DNA from: Rhipidocladum racemiflorum
Taxonomy: Eukaryota > Streptophyta > Magnoliopsida > Poales > Poaceae
Reading direction: 5' to 3'
Length of the DNA stretch: 64,000 bases
Assembly (NCBI GenBank): GCA_036346355.1
Contig: CM070572.1
Coordinates: forward strand, 8,811,001-8,875,000
This document shows, one piece after another, positions 32,759 through 44,749 of this stretch (positions within the stretch are counted from its first letter, which is position 1; each line of letters opens with the position of its first letter). The position numbers and the translations under genes are program-made. The notes under the pieces were generated by a model. That model saw only the letters and a program-made list of their open reading frames with translations, made no database searches and was not told the DNA's origin.

Positions 32759-33721
32759 TGTTAGAAATAAAGGCACATTTAGGTTTAATTTAATCCAAAA
32801 GTAAATCATGAACAACATGTGATTGACTATCGGTAACGAATAACAGGAGCATACCATAGACGCATATGCTAGAAGACTACACATATATCCATCTAATGTG
32901 CTCACAATCAATAGGTTGAAAATAAACAATAGAGACATTGTAACGCATCGCTCGTGGTGCAGATGGAGCAAGAGACGTTGTAGCGCTGCATCAAAGGCCG
33001 AGGACTGCGCGCCGCAGTCGAGCGCGATGCCTAGCAGCCGCTCCTGAACGTCGAGGAAGACGAGCCGTGACGGTGACGTGGAAGCAGTCGCGCCGAGCGC
33101 TTCCCAAAAACCTGATTCGTCCTCTCCCGGTGCAAGAACGCGAGGACGGACGGTTTCGGAGACCTGCTGCCGTTCACGTGCACGCCGGCGCACGGACGGG
33201 GCAGACTTGATGGCGGCGCAAATGAGGAAATCGCAAAACGCTAGGGCGCAGAAAACTCTGTTTTTCCCAGATGACGGCGACGCAGTATATAAAGGAGCCC
33301 TGGTAACAGTCCGTAACCGAACACGACTCGAGGACGTGCCACGATCGGAGTCCATTACGGGATCTGTTACGGTGTCCTTATACAACCGCGATTCCGAGTA
33401 GCAAAAGAGTAATATGCAAAAGGAGGCTACGCCTACGCAAAGCCCTGGACCGGAATTCGGCGGATCATTCACGCAGGTGCCGCACGCCCCCCCGCCCCGC
33501 CCCGGCGAGGTGAGGCGAGCGCGCGCGTGTGTATTCTTTCTCCCTTTCTCCACATGGTTCTACCATGGTGTAGCACACTCCACTATTTAAACTAGTGCTC
33601 ACCACTTTAGGCTAGCAATGTGGTACTATTGCTAGTGCACATGCTCCTCATGAGGTGGGCCTTTGAGATTTTCTAGGATTTATTGTCTCAATCAAATGGG
33701 CTTGGCCCAAATAATCCAACA
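32759..33721 (-). repeat. Copia 2 5' LTR
   Basis: 963 bp, same termini as the left copy. It retains a TATATA motif at 33286-33291 (TTTATATA in element sense; TATATAAA on the other strand) inside a GC-rich block. No standard initiator-tRNA PBS is visible next to it (the inner flank reads ATCCAAAACC in element sense). Confidence 0.92.
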
Positions 33722-35444
33722 TATAGTACACTCTGAAGTCTGAACCAGAACGGAGGTGCATGTATGAGCTATAGTATGAAACAAGGTCACATCATTATTT
33801 GTGATAGTGAAAACTATGATCCTTACTGCAATCACATGGCACTCCCCCTGACCCCGAGATGAGATGCCTGACCTGGTGGTCAAATCCTTGGTGGAAGCAT
33901 CATTTCAGTTCAGCGACAGCTAGCCCAGTCAACAAATCTTCAATAGCAATTAGCAAACATCGGAAGAATTAAATGTAGAGCAGTGTTTTTTTCGAGCGAA
34001 CAGAGTAATCAAAGTTGATCTGAACAAAATAAGCCAACTGCAGCACCAGGTGAGGTAAGTATCATGAACTTCTGTTTCAACACAAGCTCGTTACGATCTC
34101 TCCCGCCGATCGATTGGTAGCTCGTAGCGCCTAACTGCCTAAGTCCGCCTGCATTGCCACTTCGAAATTGTTAGAACAGACAGAGAAGGGGAGAAATTAC
34201 TGCGATCGCTGACGCGTTTAGGAGCGGATCTTATCGCCGGCGGCGGCCGGCGGGTAGGGGCTCAGCGGTTTGGCCTCGTTATTCCAAGTTTTGTTTGACA
34301 TGGATCCTCCAATAAACAGGAAAGTTCAGTTGGTTTCTTTTCATACTGTGTCCAAAGAATATTAGGGTTAGTGTAGACAACTTGGCGGATACTTGGAAAT
34401 GACAAATCTTCCTCCCAAGGTAACATGTCACTATAGAATTTGTAATTTACCTCAAAAGATTATGAACAAGTTCCTTACTATGTAAAGTTAGGGAATGCAG
34501 CTAAACCAAATGTTAAACGCAGATATAGGAAAGATGTTGCTTTCTTCATGTCTTGCTGGTTGCTGCAAAAACACTAAGAAAATCTGTAACAAAATCACTT
34601 GGCCTGGCTGCTATCTTTTCGCTTTGTTTAATCATCACTTAGTCGTGTATATGTTGCAGTATGCAATATAGCCTAGTAACTAACTAGGTTGTAATTACAT
34701 TTGTTGCATCAAGATATTCCTTTTACTAGAATGGTCTTTTATTGATATCTTAGAACTGTAGAGTAATGAATTAACATATATTGGAGTTATATGTATGCCA
34801 CCATGACATCCATTTACAGTTGCTAGCTTTGTCCAATCTCAAAACTGTACAATAATGCTTAACAGATTCTGAAAATCTTTTCGAGTTGAAGATTAAGCGT
34901 TTAAATAAGATTAGGCTCTCAAATAAGGTTGATGCTAGATTCCATAATCTACAGCACAAGAATTTACTCTGAAGTTTGGACTGACATGTTTCGACAATAA
35001 CGCATATGCCATTTACACTCCCTTTTCTAATTACTAGTAAAGTGCCCGTATGTTGCAACGGATCCCAAATAAATGATGACACCACAAATTCTAAACTCTT
35101 AAAAACAAAAAAACGAGAATTTAAAACTTGAGCTATCACTTATTTGAGATCTGTTACTGGAGAATCATTGAACAAGGGAATACAATGAAATACAAATAAG
35201 GCTAGACAAACAGCAAATAGCTACAGAATTTCTCACCTACTGGGCCTTGGACCCCTATTGTTCTGGCCCAAGAACGGCCTAGCAGACTCACCATCACCAC
35301 CAACTCATTCTTATAATAGTTAAGATAATGCTCATGATCTAATCGCTCTTCTGATTTTTTTTGACAGAAAGTGGAGATCTACAAGGTTGCATCAATCGCA
35401 CTAAGTCCAAATGTTCCTAGGCAGATCTTCGTAAGTGTAACAAT
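33722..35444. other. Intergenic, one weak small ORF
   Basis: Mostly unremarkable AT-rich DNA. At 35034-35062 the phrase TAGTAAAGTGCCCGTATGTT, followed by GCAACGG, occurs; it resembles a terminal phrase seen at many grass repeat ends (from memory, class not assigned). Confidence 0.4.
34218..34301 (-). CDS. Possible 27-residue ORF
   Basis: Minus-strand ATG (34299-34301) to TAA (34218-34220), starting MSNKTWNNEAKPLSPYPP and ending GDKIRS. It sits in a GC-rich island (CGCCGGCGGCGGCCGGCGGG on the + strand) unlike its AT-rich flanks. The peptide is not recognised. It could be a microprotein, the last exon of a displaced gene, or chance. Confidence 0.2.
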   Translation of the reverse strand: MSNKTWNNEAKPLSPYPPAAAGDKIRS

Positions 35445-36608
35445 GTGTAAGAGCCCTGAAAATTTTTAAATTATTTATTTATTATTCATTTGTGATTTTT
35501 GAGATTTTTTTGGAATTTATAAAGCTTTTTTATTTTTGGAGTTAACAAAAGAATTTATTTGAGAAAAATAAAACTCAAAATTGTGTTGAAAATAATTTGT
35601 TGAGTTCAACATATCTCAAGGAATTTTTGGGATTTTTTTCAGAAATTTTTTAGATTTATTTGCTATTTTTGTGTTTATTTGAATTTCTAGAACTTATTTT
35701 AAATAGGAAATCTATGGAAAATAGGTTTCAAGCTAATGGGCCAAAACCCATTAGGGCCCAGCCCATTTCCCCACGTCAGCCTGACTCGCACCCGTAGCAA
35801 ATCCTAACCCTAGCGCCTCGACCCTTGGATAGTGTTATAACGCTTAAGATTCGGCCACGTAACCGTCGCACCTGAGCCATTGGATCGTCGTCGCGTATCT
35901 GGTCTGGATCTTTTCACGTCGACTCGCTGTGTTGTGGCCAAACTCCACCGTGGCCGTTATGTACGCCGCGTTTTTCGCACCTAGCATAGACACTTCGGCC
36001 TATTTAATGCACCGCCACCATCGAGCCGAGTTCCCCGTTTGACGTCGCGTCTTTTGCCCTAAGCGCCACCGCCCGAGGCGCCTTCATTTAGCCATGAGAG
36101 CTCGCAGGAGTTGGAGACGTCACTGCCGTCTTCTCCCATTTGGATCTCGCCGTCCGCTGCATCTCCGCCGGAGCCGATGGCATTGCCAGGTTCATTGTCG
36201 TTGGGGCTACTAGATCCACGCCTCTCCGAGCAAAATCCGATGAGGTAACGTTGTCAGGGCCCCGAATTTAAAAATTCGACTTGCGCGGCGAACTTTAACC
36301 CTAACCAGCCCGTAGCCGCAATTAGGTTCGAATAGTAACCTCCTAGAGTATCCTGAACCAACCCTTAGAAGTGTCCAAAGCTCAACCGCAAGTTTGGAGC
36401 TTGAACACTCCAATCCGTAAATATGTTTTTCATCCAAGTTTGGGGCCTTGTAACTTGAGATCTGGGATGACCTTGGATGTGTGTGTTGCTTGGTCACGAA
36501 CTAGAAACTTTTCTCTCCAACGTGGTAGGATTTGCACCGAGATCTGACATCTAACCCTAGTCTAAACTTAGCGGGAGAAATCGAATCCTGCGCTGGAAAT
36601 TCTGGGCG

Positions 36609-36770
36609 ATCCGGAGTATCCGGACAAAGGGTCTGGAGTGTCCGGGTTGGCTTGACCAAAGGCCTCAACCCGAAGTATCCGGATAAAATGTCCAGAGTGT
36701 CCAGATTGGCTCGAGCGAAGGCCCTAACCCAGAGTATCCGGACTAATGGTCCGGAGTGTCCGGACTTGGC
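36609..36770 (+). repeat. TCCGGA motif array upstream of a TATA box
   Basis: Repeats of the form AGTATCCGGACAAAGGGTC and GGAGTGTCCGG recur every 50-65 bases. Each has paired TCCGGA palindromes about 15-20 bases apart. The array stops about 12 bases before TATAAAA at 36781. Confidence 0.8.
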
Positions 36771-36780
36771 GTGGGTTGAG

Positions 36781-36787
36781 TATAAAA
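36781..36787 (+). promoter_or_regulatory. TATA box of the LTR-like sequence
   Basis: TATAAAA directly after the TCCGGA array, with a C-rich leader downstream. This suggests the LTR promoter on the + strand. Confidence 0.5.
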
Positions 36788-37358
36788 TCCCGTTTTCTTA
36801 GCTCCTCAAGTCATTTCCATTCCTACCTCCACTTCCCCGTGCGTCTCCTCCACCCCAAGCTCCTCTCTGGCGCCTCCCCACCGGCCGGCGTCCTTCCGTG
36901 GCTCCTCCCTGGTGACTTCCCCACTCGGCGTCCTCCTTCCTCTACCCGGCTTTCCCTTCTTCTTCTCCATCCTCCTTGAAGGTAAGGCCTCTTCTTGGAG
37001 TTGATTTGTTGGTTCTTGGGTTCTAGGAACATCCATGGGGAGATTTAGGGCTTGGTTGTGTAGATAGGGGTTGGGGCAAACTTTGGGAGTGTTAGGGTTT
37101 TGGTGTGTAGTTGGATTTGGGGGTGGATTAGTCGATGTTTGGGTGTTGGGTGAGAGATCGTGTGGAGGTGATGCCATCCTAAGTGTCGGATTTAGTGTTG
37201 GTCAAGGGCTACATAAATGAGCATCGTTCATCGCGTTTCGGGCTAGCTCGGAGCTTCTCCGGCTTGGCCGTGTGTAGGAAAGTTGTAGATCGGGTCCACG
37301 CGGTGTCGTAGCACTTGGAAGCACCTCGATCCCTCGTGTCATCTGGGCAAGTTGCACG

Positions 37359-37433
37359 GTGTCCGGAGTGTCCGGAGTATCCGAGTTATCCGGACTGTCC
37401 GGATGAAAGGTCCGGACTATCCGGGCTGCCTGG
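37359..37433 (+). repeat. Second TCCGGA motif cluster
   Basis: Seven or so TCCGGA/TCCGGG/TCCGAG motifs in 75 bases (GTGTCCGGAGTGTCCGGAGT, then ATCCGGACTGTCCGGATG and relatives), downstream of the presumed TATA box. Confidence 0.75.
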
Positions 37434-39260
37434 TCTGTTCAGTGGAGGAATGCATTTGTATTTCATTTCATTTGCATTGCATGCATCTTATTCATGCATT
37501 GTACTCGTGTAGAGAGCGATTCCGCGGAGATTGGCGCGACGGTGACTGAGGGAGTTGCCGAAGAGCAAATTGTGGTCGATACTCAAGTAGAAGCAACAGG
37601 CAAGCACCTAAACATATTCAACCTTATGTATAATTGTATTTTGGTGAATCAATTGTTTATTGGATGCTTAAGTCATGCATTAGGAGTTGAATTGTGGGAA
37701 TGGTATTAGAACCCATTTGTTGCACATACACCCATCGATAATTGTTGAACACCTCCTTTGGCGCTAGATTATGGGTATTATATTGTGTCCATGCTTAGTT
37801 TGCTTAGATGTCGGGTATGGGCCAAGTGGTGGATGGTTCCATCGCTTGAGACTATTCACTTAACAAATATTGGGCTGCATCGGTTATGTCATGTGTGGAA
37901 AGGTTGAATTGAGACCGGGCGAGAGAGTTGGAGCATTTGGGTGTGGAGACTCAAATGCGTAGTCTCGCCTATGTCGGTTGAGGACCGATCCATTGTTTGT
38001 CCTTTGATCGAGCACACTTTGTTAATCGCATGCCTGATAATGGTACGGTAAGCTATTCTTTCGTCGCATACTGCCCGATGGGTCATGCCCTCATGCGGGT
38101 TGGACGTGGTTGAGGGCGAGGCTTAGGCCGACCCTTGAGGGCCAAGCGAGACTTGGGCCGCTCGAGGGGGTGCTAGGTACTCGGACCGTATGAAGATGGC
38201 TCAACGAGTAGGTATGGACGGGAGGAGGGTTGACATGAGGTTCCTTATGACACATGTCGTGCGATTGATGATCCCCTGCAGGGTGAGTAAGCGATTCGAA
38301 TTGCCGCGCTCTCGGATATGAGCACACTTGGTCATCGCACATTTCAACGTAGTAATAACTTGAACTTGATGATAGTTGGATATGGTGGTGATACTTGTTT
38401 ATGTTGACACTTGCTTTACGTTAATTGTAAAGTTTCAGATTTCACTCTAGTGATAGGTGCTGTCCATAAGTGCTATAAAAGCTGTGAAATTGAGTAGTGG
38501 AACGAAATCTAAACAACAAAGTTAAGCTTTTCCACACTTTTTACCGTAAGCTTGATTCCTTGCTACATTCAAATGCATATTCTTTCGAGTCGGTTATATA
38601 TGGACCACGGGTAAGTCTTGCGAGTACCTTCTGTACTCATGCTTCTACTTTGTGGTTTTCAGGTGAAGATCCGGACGGATGTGAGTTCTCGTCTGCAGAC
38701 GCTTGCCTCTCGGTGGCCAAGGGGCACCGAGTAGAGGCTACCGGCGGTGTGGCTTACGCCTGGGAGTGTTCAGGGGCAGGACACTTCCGGGGGAGTTGTA
38801 CTTTTGTTTTAATTTAGTAGTCGGGTGTTCACTTTTGTTGTATAGATTAGTTAAACTATGTTATGTCTCATTTGAACACTTTGTTACTTCGTTGCAACTC
38901 TTTAATATACTGTTGTGCTCTCTTTCTCGTTAGATCGTGTTGCTTGGTGGTTGGGGGGTGCTGTTTTGTGTCGTTTGTGTTCTTTGTCGGGTTTTGTCTT
39001 TGTGCGTGCGTGTGTTGGTTGTGGTGCTTCCGCGTGGCGTGTTGGTTGTGGGGGTTTGAGTTCGTTGCCCTCTTTATGCAAATTGAGTTGATATGACAGT
39101 AAAAACCAGTATGCGGGGCGATCCTGGGCGAGCTTCGGTTCACATACCGGGGGAATACCGGGATTGTTGTCGAGTTATTCGAAGGGTCTCACTGTTGTCT
39201 CAATTGGGCTTGGGTGCTAACACTGCGAGCGCCCTCGGCGATCCGTTGTTAGCCTCCAAA

Positions 39261-41180
39261 TCCGATTAGGATGACTGAGCCTTCAAATAGCCCGAGGACG
39301 GTCTGGGCGGCTCTCTCACAAACGTCGTGTTGTTGGTCATCGTCCTCATCTCCGTTCAAGTGCTACCGTCGTTCACTGTCGACCTCCTCACTGTCCTCTG
39401 CCGTTGGATCCAACGCGAACCCGTCCGATTGTTGCCACATGTTGCCCTCCACGCCTCGTCGTGTGTCCATGTTTAAGCAACAGTCGTGCTGTCCTTGTGT
39501 CAGTCGACGGTCAACGTTCCCATGGACCGCATCCATCATAGACCGCCCTGGTCCATGGACCCATGGGCCCAACTGTTAGTCAAATAACAATTTTAAGATT
39601 TATTTTATTTCTCGATAAATTAGGATTATAATGTCAGCATGATGTCATAAATCGATTTTCTTTTAGAAAACTATTTCGGCCGAAACCTAAATAGAGGATG
39701 ACGTCAGCAGTGATGTCATTATTTGATTTTTAATAGAAAAATAATTCAAATAGTTAGAATTTATTCTTTTCTTTTTATTTGATGGTGAATTTTATTTGAA
39801 TTTTGGGGTTTATTTGCTATCTATTATTGGTATTTATTTGTAATTCTTTTCGATTCGCGTAGACGTTGAAACACTGGGAGTGTACGAGAGCGAAGTGTGG
39901 ACTCAAGAGCAAGATTCAAAACCAGAACAAGGACTTTTCCAAGACAAGTTACACATCCTTGATCATGTTGAACCCAATTTTTGAAATGCTATGTTGAATT
40001 TAAACTATTGCATGCATAGTTTCTATAAATGTATTTCAATCCTAGTTTTAAATTAAATAGTTATGTCGTGATTGCTAAAGCCTCATTTGATGATAGAATT
40101 TCTTGTGCCATTGTCACCACAGGAATACATTTATGATGTATGATAAAGTTAAAACAGTTAAGAATGTGCTAAGACATGTTTAGACCTGAATTTAGGTTAT
40201 TTTGGGAATTTTGTGCCAAATGATGATTTATTTAAAATTAAGAATTATGTTTTGAAAGTCATTGATAGTTATGCCATGGACTTTTATGTCATGCCATGGT
40301 AAAATAAAAAAAATGATTTAGATTATACGAGAGAGACTAGTGTGGTAGTTTCATGGGTTGTGAAAACTCATCTAGTCAATTAAGGACTAGTCTGTGAGTT
40401 ACTGAATGTAAAGCGTTATCGTACTACCACATGTCTGGTATGGGACAGACCTGGTTATCCGTATTTCAACATATCATGGATAGTCATGCCATTAGGTGGG
40501 AAGTTGTGTGAGCGAGATGCTGCCACTTGGCACAAGAGGGGGTTTCTGAATTAAGGTGATCCTTTCAGCGGTGAAACATTAGTAGGCATGACTACATGGG
40601 TGGAACTTTATATGAGACCTTGTTGTGATTTCCTCTACCATACACTAAGGAAGTGTGTATTTTAGCATAAGGAGACAATCATGTCATGTGAGTAAAGTTG
40701 TACAACTTCTACAGAGTGTAAAATTAATTGATTAGTCGCACCTGCGGTCATGGTTATGTCGAACTGGCTTTTCACAGAATAGATCTTATTATTTACAAAA
40801 AATGATTTTGAGAAAGTATTCAGTGGGGATGGAGTGAGTTCATCATGATAAATTTGGGTTATGCTCCAGGAGGGATTTCTGAGTTGATTCTCGGAGTGAT
40901 TCCTGAACTTTGAGATATTGGAATAATGGAATTTAGTATGTAATTAAAAATTGTGCTTTGAAAAATTACTTAAAATATTTGTGAACATGTTTCTTTGTGC
41001 TAAAATAACCATACAAACATCCTATGTTATTTCTTATATTAACACTGCATCTCTTGTATGACTTGCGCAATATTTTTGTACTCACCTTTGCTTACTCTGT
41101 TGATTCAGAGGAAGAGTTCTACGATGGAAAGGACCAAGATAATTAGGACCGCTACCCTAATCGATTGATAGTGGTAAATC
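39261..41180 (+). repeat. Second LTR-like non-coding block
   Basis: A short frame (39271-39579, starting MTEPSNSPRTVWAAL) is low-complexity and has no recognised domain. From about 39560 the AT-rich sequence resembles other grass gypsy LTRs (ACTATTGCATGCATAG; TTTTTGTACTCACCTTTGCT near 41070). It is not a copy of 35445-39260. Boundaries are not defined. Confidence 0.3.
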
Positions 41181-41929
41181 TATTAGATTTCATTTCAGTT
41201 TACATATTCCCACTGCCTTACTTTTGTTTTGCCTGCGAACCAATATTATTGTAAAAGACTATGTCAGCTATTAAACAAAGGTACGTTTGATGTGTTGTGT
41301 TATCAACTGTATATTATGTACACTAACTTGATCCTGGATCAGTGTGTTTTACACATAGGGTTCAGAGGTGTTACTTTCGGATCCGACACAATATTAATTG
41401 CTTTGTTCATTTTTTCTGTACTTGTTTAAACTTGTATAGAGTTCTCCATTTCCATTCTGGCATAAAAATAGATCTGCATCCCTTCCGTGGCCAAACTAGA
41501 AGCTTTCAAAGTGAAAATATAGCATACAAGCATGTACTTTTGGAAATGATCTGCATAGAAATAATTAAGGAATCATGAACATATTAGGCAAAAGAACTTT
41601 TGGAACAAAGGGACAAACTATTTAGTGTTAGGTTTGGAAAATAACCAACAAAATGGTATAATCAAGGTGTGAATGTATGTGTTAAGTGCAATGGCCTACA
41701 CAATTCTTTTTGGTTTCGAAAATTCTTTATGCCTATTCATCTTTGATACAAAGTTGGTGTTAATCCGATTATTTCAACATGCTTTCGCTACGCCTGAACC
41801 CATTCGACGCAGCGTAGCACGCAATCCTACCTAGTATTATACGCCGAGGGAAGGGAGGCCTCTAGCCAGTGCCACCTCAATAGGCCTCGCGAGCAACCCC
41901 TCCAGAAAAAAGAGAATTATGTTTAGGTC
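41181..41929. other. Intergenic, nothing supported
   Basis: No gene or complete element was recognised. A short GC island at about 41780-41900 leads into the tandem array. Confidence 0.4.
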
Positions 41930-43400
41930 CTTCCATGGCTTTTTTGCAAAAAAGACATCAAAAAATCAAAAATTACGTTTAGATCCCTCCTCTTTTTTTC
42001 CCAAAAAGGACGCGTAGTTTCACAAATTTGCCAGTGATTCCTAGTGACCCATTTTTTAAAAGAAATTGTGTTTAGGTCCCTCCGCATTTTTTACAAAAAG
42101 GTGTGTGTAGTTTCGTAAATTAACCAACGATTCCTACCAATCCATTTTTTTAAAAAAAAAAACATACACGCAGTTTCTCAAATAGGCATTTTTTCTAAAA
42201 GGTGCGTGCAGTTTCACAAACTCGTCGACGACTCCTAGTGACCCATTTTTTTAAGAAACTACATTTAGGTTCCTCCGTGTTTTTTACAAAAAGGTGCGCG
42301 CAATTTCACAAATTCGGCGAAGGATCCTAGCAACCTATTTTTATACAAAAAAAGTCGTGCGTGCAATTTCGTAAATTCGTTGGTGATTCCTAGCAACCCA
42401 TTTTAAAAAAAAACCAAAAAAACCCAAATTACACACAAAAAAACCCCGCAGTTTCACAAATTCACTGCCAACTCCTAGCATCCCATTTTTTTTTTTAAAA
42501 AAAAGATCTTCCCGCAATTCACCGATGACTCCTAGCTAGCAAATTATTAAAAAAAACTCAGAGAAAAAAACAAAATTATGTTTAAGTCCTCATACTTTCT
42601 TTTAGAGGTAACTATCAGACCAAATTTCGCATCGCATAAAGAAGACTCGTAGTGCCGTAAATTCGCCAATAACTCCTAGCTAGCATATTTTTGAAGAAAA
42701 AAAACTGAAATTACGTTTAGATCTTTATACCTTTTTTAAAAATAACTGTCGTACTAGAATTCGCATGACGCACGTAGCACACGACCCTGACTAGAATCCT
42801 ACCGGAATTAAGCTCGGGAGAAAGCGCGTCCGGAGGAGCTGTCCACGTGTCCCCAAGCTATTTTGCGAAAAAAACCCTCCTACTCTTTTGAATTACAGAT
42901 AGGTCCTTGCGAATTTACGAATAGGTCCTTTGCAATTTTCTGTGAGGGGAAAAAAATTTCCGGTTCGCGTTTAGGTCCCATGTTCGCCGTTTTATGGAAA
43001 GAGGCTCCCGTTAAATACGAATCACGAACGAACCATTTTCTAATTTTTCGGGATAGTGATCAGGTCCAAAAATATAACAAATAGGTCCCCGCTCTTTACG
43101 TTCAGGTCCTTTCTCCGTTTTTCTCGAAAAAAATATTTTCGTGAACAGAAAAATGTGTACTTTTCCCCGTCTCAGTCTCTAAGGGTTCTCGAGCCTCCAA
43201 AAAAAAATTGAAAATACGTTTGTCTAATTTTCCTCTGGAAACCACATCCTTTCTCCGTTTTTCTTGATAAAAATATTTTCATTAACAGAAAGACGTGTAC
43301 TTTTTTTCAGCTCAGTCTCTAAGGGTTTTCGAGTCTAAAAAAAATTGAAATACGTCTATATCTATTTTTTCTCCAGAAAAAAAACGCGAAGTCATTTTTC
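41930..43400 (+). repeat. Degenerate AT-rich tandem array
   Basis: About nine diverged copies of a unit with three parts: TTTAGGTCCCTCC-like, GTGCGYGCAGTTTCACAAAT, then TTCG-CGATTCCTAG-GACCC followed by a T-run and A-run. Copies of the TTTC-C/G-YAAATT core lie near 42018, 42111, 42173, 42212, 42304, 42367, 42451, 42517 and 42655. After 42800 a related GGTCCTTT-type text continues, with a ~120-base near-duplication (CTTTCTCCGTTTTTCT...AGTCTCTAAGGGTT) at about 43108-43185 and 43250-43330. Non-coding. Confidence 0.65.
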
Positions 43401-43746
43401 GTGCACGCGCGCGATGTGCGCAGCGCTTACGGGCTAGTGATATCATACGATTCAAGAAATTTCAGGGAAGGCCGTGTTCCACACTTCCACCTACGCGTTA
43501 GTGTTTTTTGTTATTACTTTTAACTTGCGTACGCGTTAGGAATGCTCACAAGTCGCAACAGACGGCGGCCGTTTTTTGCCCTTTCGAAGGATGGCTGCTG
43601 AAAGCAACCGTAGATACCGAACCCGTGCCCATACGGAGGAACTTCCGGAAGCCCGTCGTCGCTGGGCAAGTCTCAGGACTAGCTAGTTTCTAAGCCTTGG
43701 GGAAGAATTCGTTTGGAGTGTACGAGCTAAAATAAGAGGGAGACTA
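43401..43746. other. Intergenic, nothing supported
   Basis: A 61-codon + frame at 43508-43693 has no recognisable motif. Confidence 0.35.
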
Positions 43747-43955
43747 GGGAACGGTATACCGTTCCAACGGTATAGTCGTGAAACTTATGAAACTTATCAG
43801 TTTCAGTGCTGGTTTCATGAGTTTCAGTGTTTAGTTTTATCAGTTTCATCATGTTTCATCGGTTTTTAGTGCTAAGTTTCATGAGTTTCAGTGTAAAAAT
43901 TCATAAGTTTCATGAGTTTCAGAGGTATACTGTTCCTACAGTATACCGTTTCTTA
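43747..43955. mobile_element. MITE with palindromic terminus
   Basis: The left end contains GGAACGGTATACCGTTCC (43748-43765), a perfect 18-bp palindrome. The right end has GTATACTGTTCCTACAGTATACCG in two pieces ending CGTTTCTTAG. The ends are imperfect inverted repeats. The interior is five or so copies of GTTTCATGAGTTTCAGTG. Superfamily and target duplication were not settled. Confidence 0.6.
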
Positions 43956-44408
43956 GTTTTCCTGTAAAATAATAAGCCATACGAAGAACTGGTCTAGTCG
44001 GAGTATCTGTATTCCTCTCTATACTGCAGGTATTTGTATGGTTGACGGCTAGCCCATAACTTGCGCCTGAAAACGGCCGTGACTTTCTATAGATTGGATG
44101 CTGCGGCCCAATGATGATTGTTTGATCTTAGCCAGGCACGCGCGGTCTATCCACTTGCTTCAGTTCTGGGTGTGTAGCAAACTGGCAAATTGCAAATCTT
44201 GGCCCTATTCGACAGCGTTCCAACGTTTGACTCCTCAGGATGGGACCTTCTTTTCTTTTAGTGAAAGGTACCATGATCAAATCTTGAAACGATACACAGC
44301 CTGAGCCTAAGGTTGGAACTGAACCATGGAACTCCGACGACCAGGAATCCAGATGCTTAACTGGCTAGATAAGCACACATTAAGCATCTAGTTAACATCA
44401 TAAGATAG

Positions 44409-44410
<2 letters not shown>
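43956..44410. other. Intergenic, nothing supported
   Basis: A 68-codon + frame (44098-44304) has no recognisable motif. Confidence 0.35.

Positions 44411-44461
<51 letters not shown>
44411..44461. repeat. (ATT)17 microsatellite
   Basis: 51 bases of uninterrupted ATT, likely length-polymorphic. Confidence 0.97.
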
Positions 44462-44485
44462 TCTGAGCACCAGATAACTCACAGA

Positions 44486-44741
44486 TAGGGGTGAAAATCG
44501 AGCCAAATCATTGTTTTTTCGAGCTTTTGTAAAATTGATACAGTTTGATTTACTATGATTTTATTTACAATTTGAAAGTATTTTTAGAGTCGAGCCAACG
44601 AGCCAAGCCGAGCCGAGACAGAGCAAAAACCAATTTCATTCAAAATTAACTCATTCAATGATTAATCAAAAAACGAATGTAATTGAAGCAATTTTGAACC
44701 CAGCCAACGAGACTCACAAACGAGTTTTTTTTCCAGCCCTA
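44486..44741. mobile_element. hAT-type MITE with 8-bp target duplication
   Basis: 256 bp. Ends TAGGGGTGAAAATCGAG and, inverted, TAGGGCTGGAAAAAAAACTCG (in reverse). It is flanked by CTCACAGA on both sides (44478-44485 and 44742-44749), the 8-bp duplication of hAT elements. Non-coding; internal GAGCCAACGAGCCAAGCCGA direct repeats. Confidence 0.88.
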
Positions 44742-44749
44742 CTCACAGA

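Larger units (their letters stand above)
27435..33721 (-). mobile_element. Copia retrotransposon 2, both LTRs and TSD
   Basis: A 6,287-bp Ty1/copia element on the minus strand, bounded by LTRs at 27435-28294 and 32759-33721 and by the 5-bp duplication TATAG (27430-27434 and 33722-33726). Gag starts 35 bases inside the 5' LTR, and pol runs down to about 28.9 kb. LTRs are highly similar except for an internal deletion in the 3' copy. The polyprotein has many stops and shifts. Confidence 0.93.
35445..39260 (+). repeat. Gypsy-like LTR sequence, non-coding
   Basis: It starts at a plausible LTR terminus (TGTAAGAGCCCTGAAAAT). The long AT-rich lead, CG-rich middle, TATA box at 36781 and GT-rich late part (about 38700-39100) resemble the long LTRs of chromovirus-type gypsy elements in grasses. 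No gag-pol coding was found. Its end and target duplication were not established, so it may be a solo LTR or the LTR of a large non-autonomous element. Confidence 0.4.
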
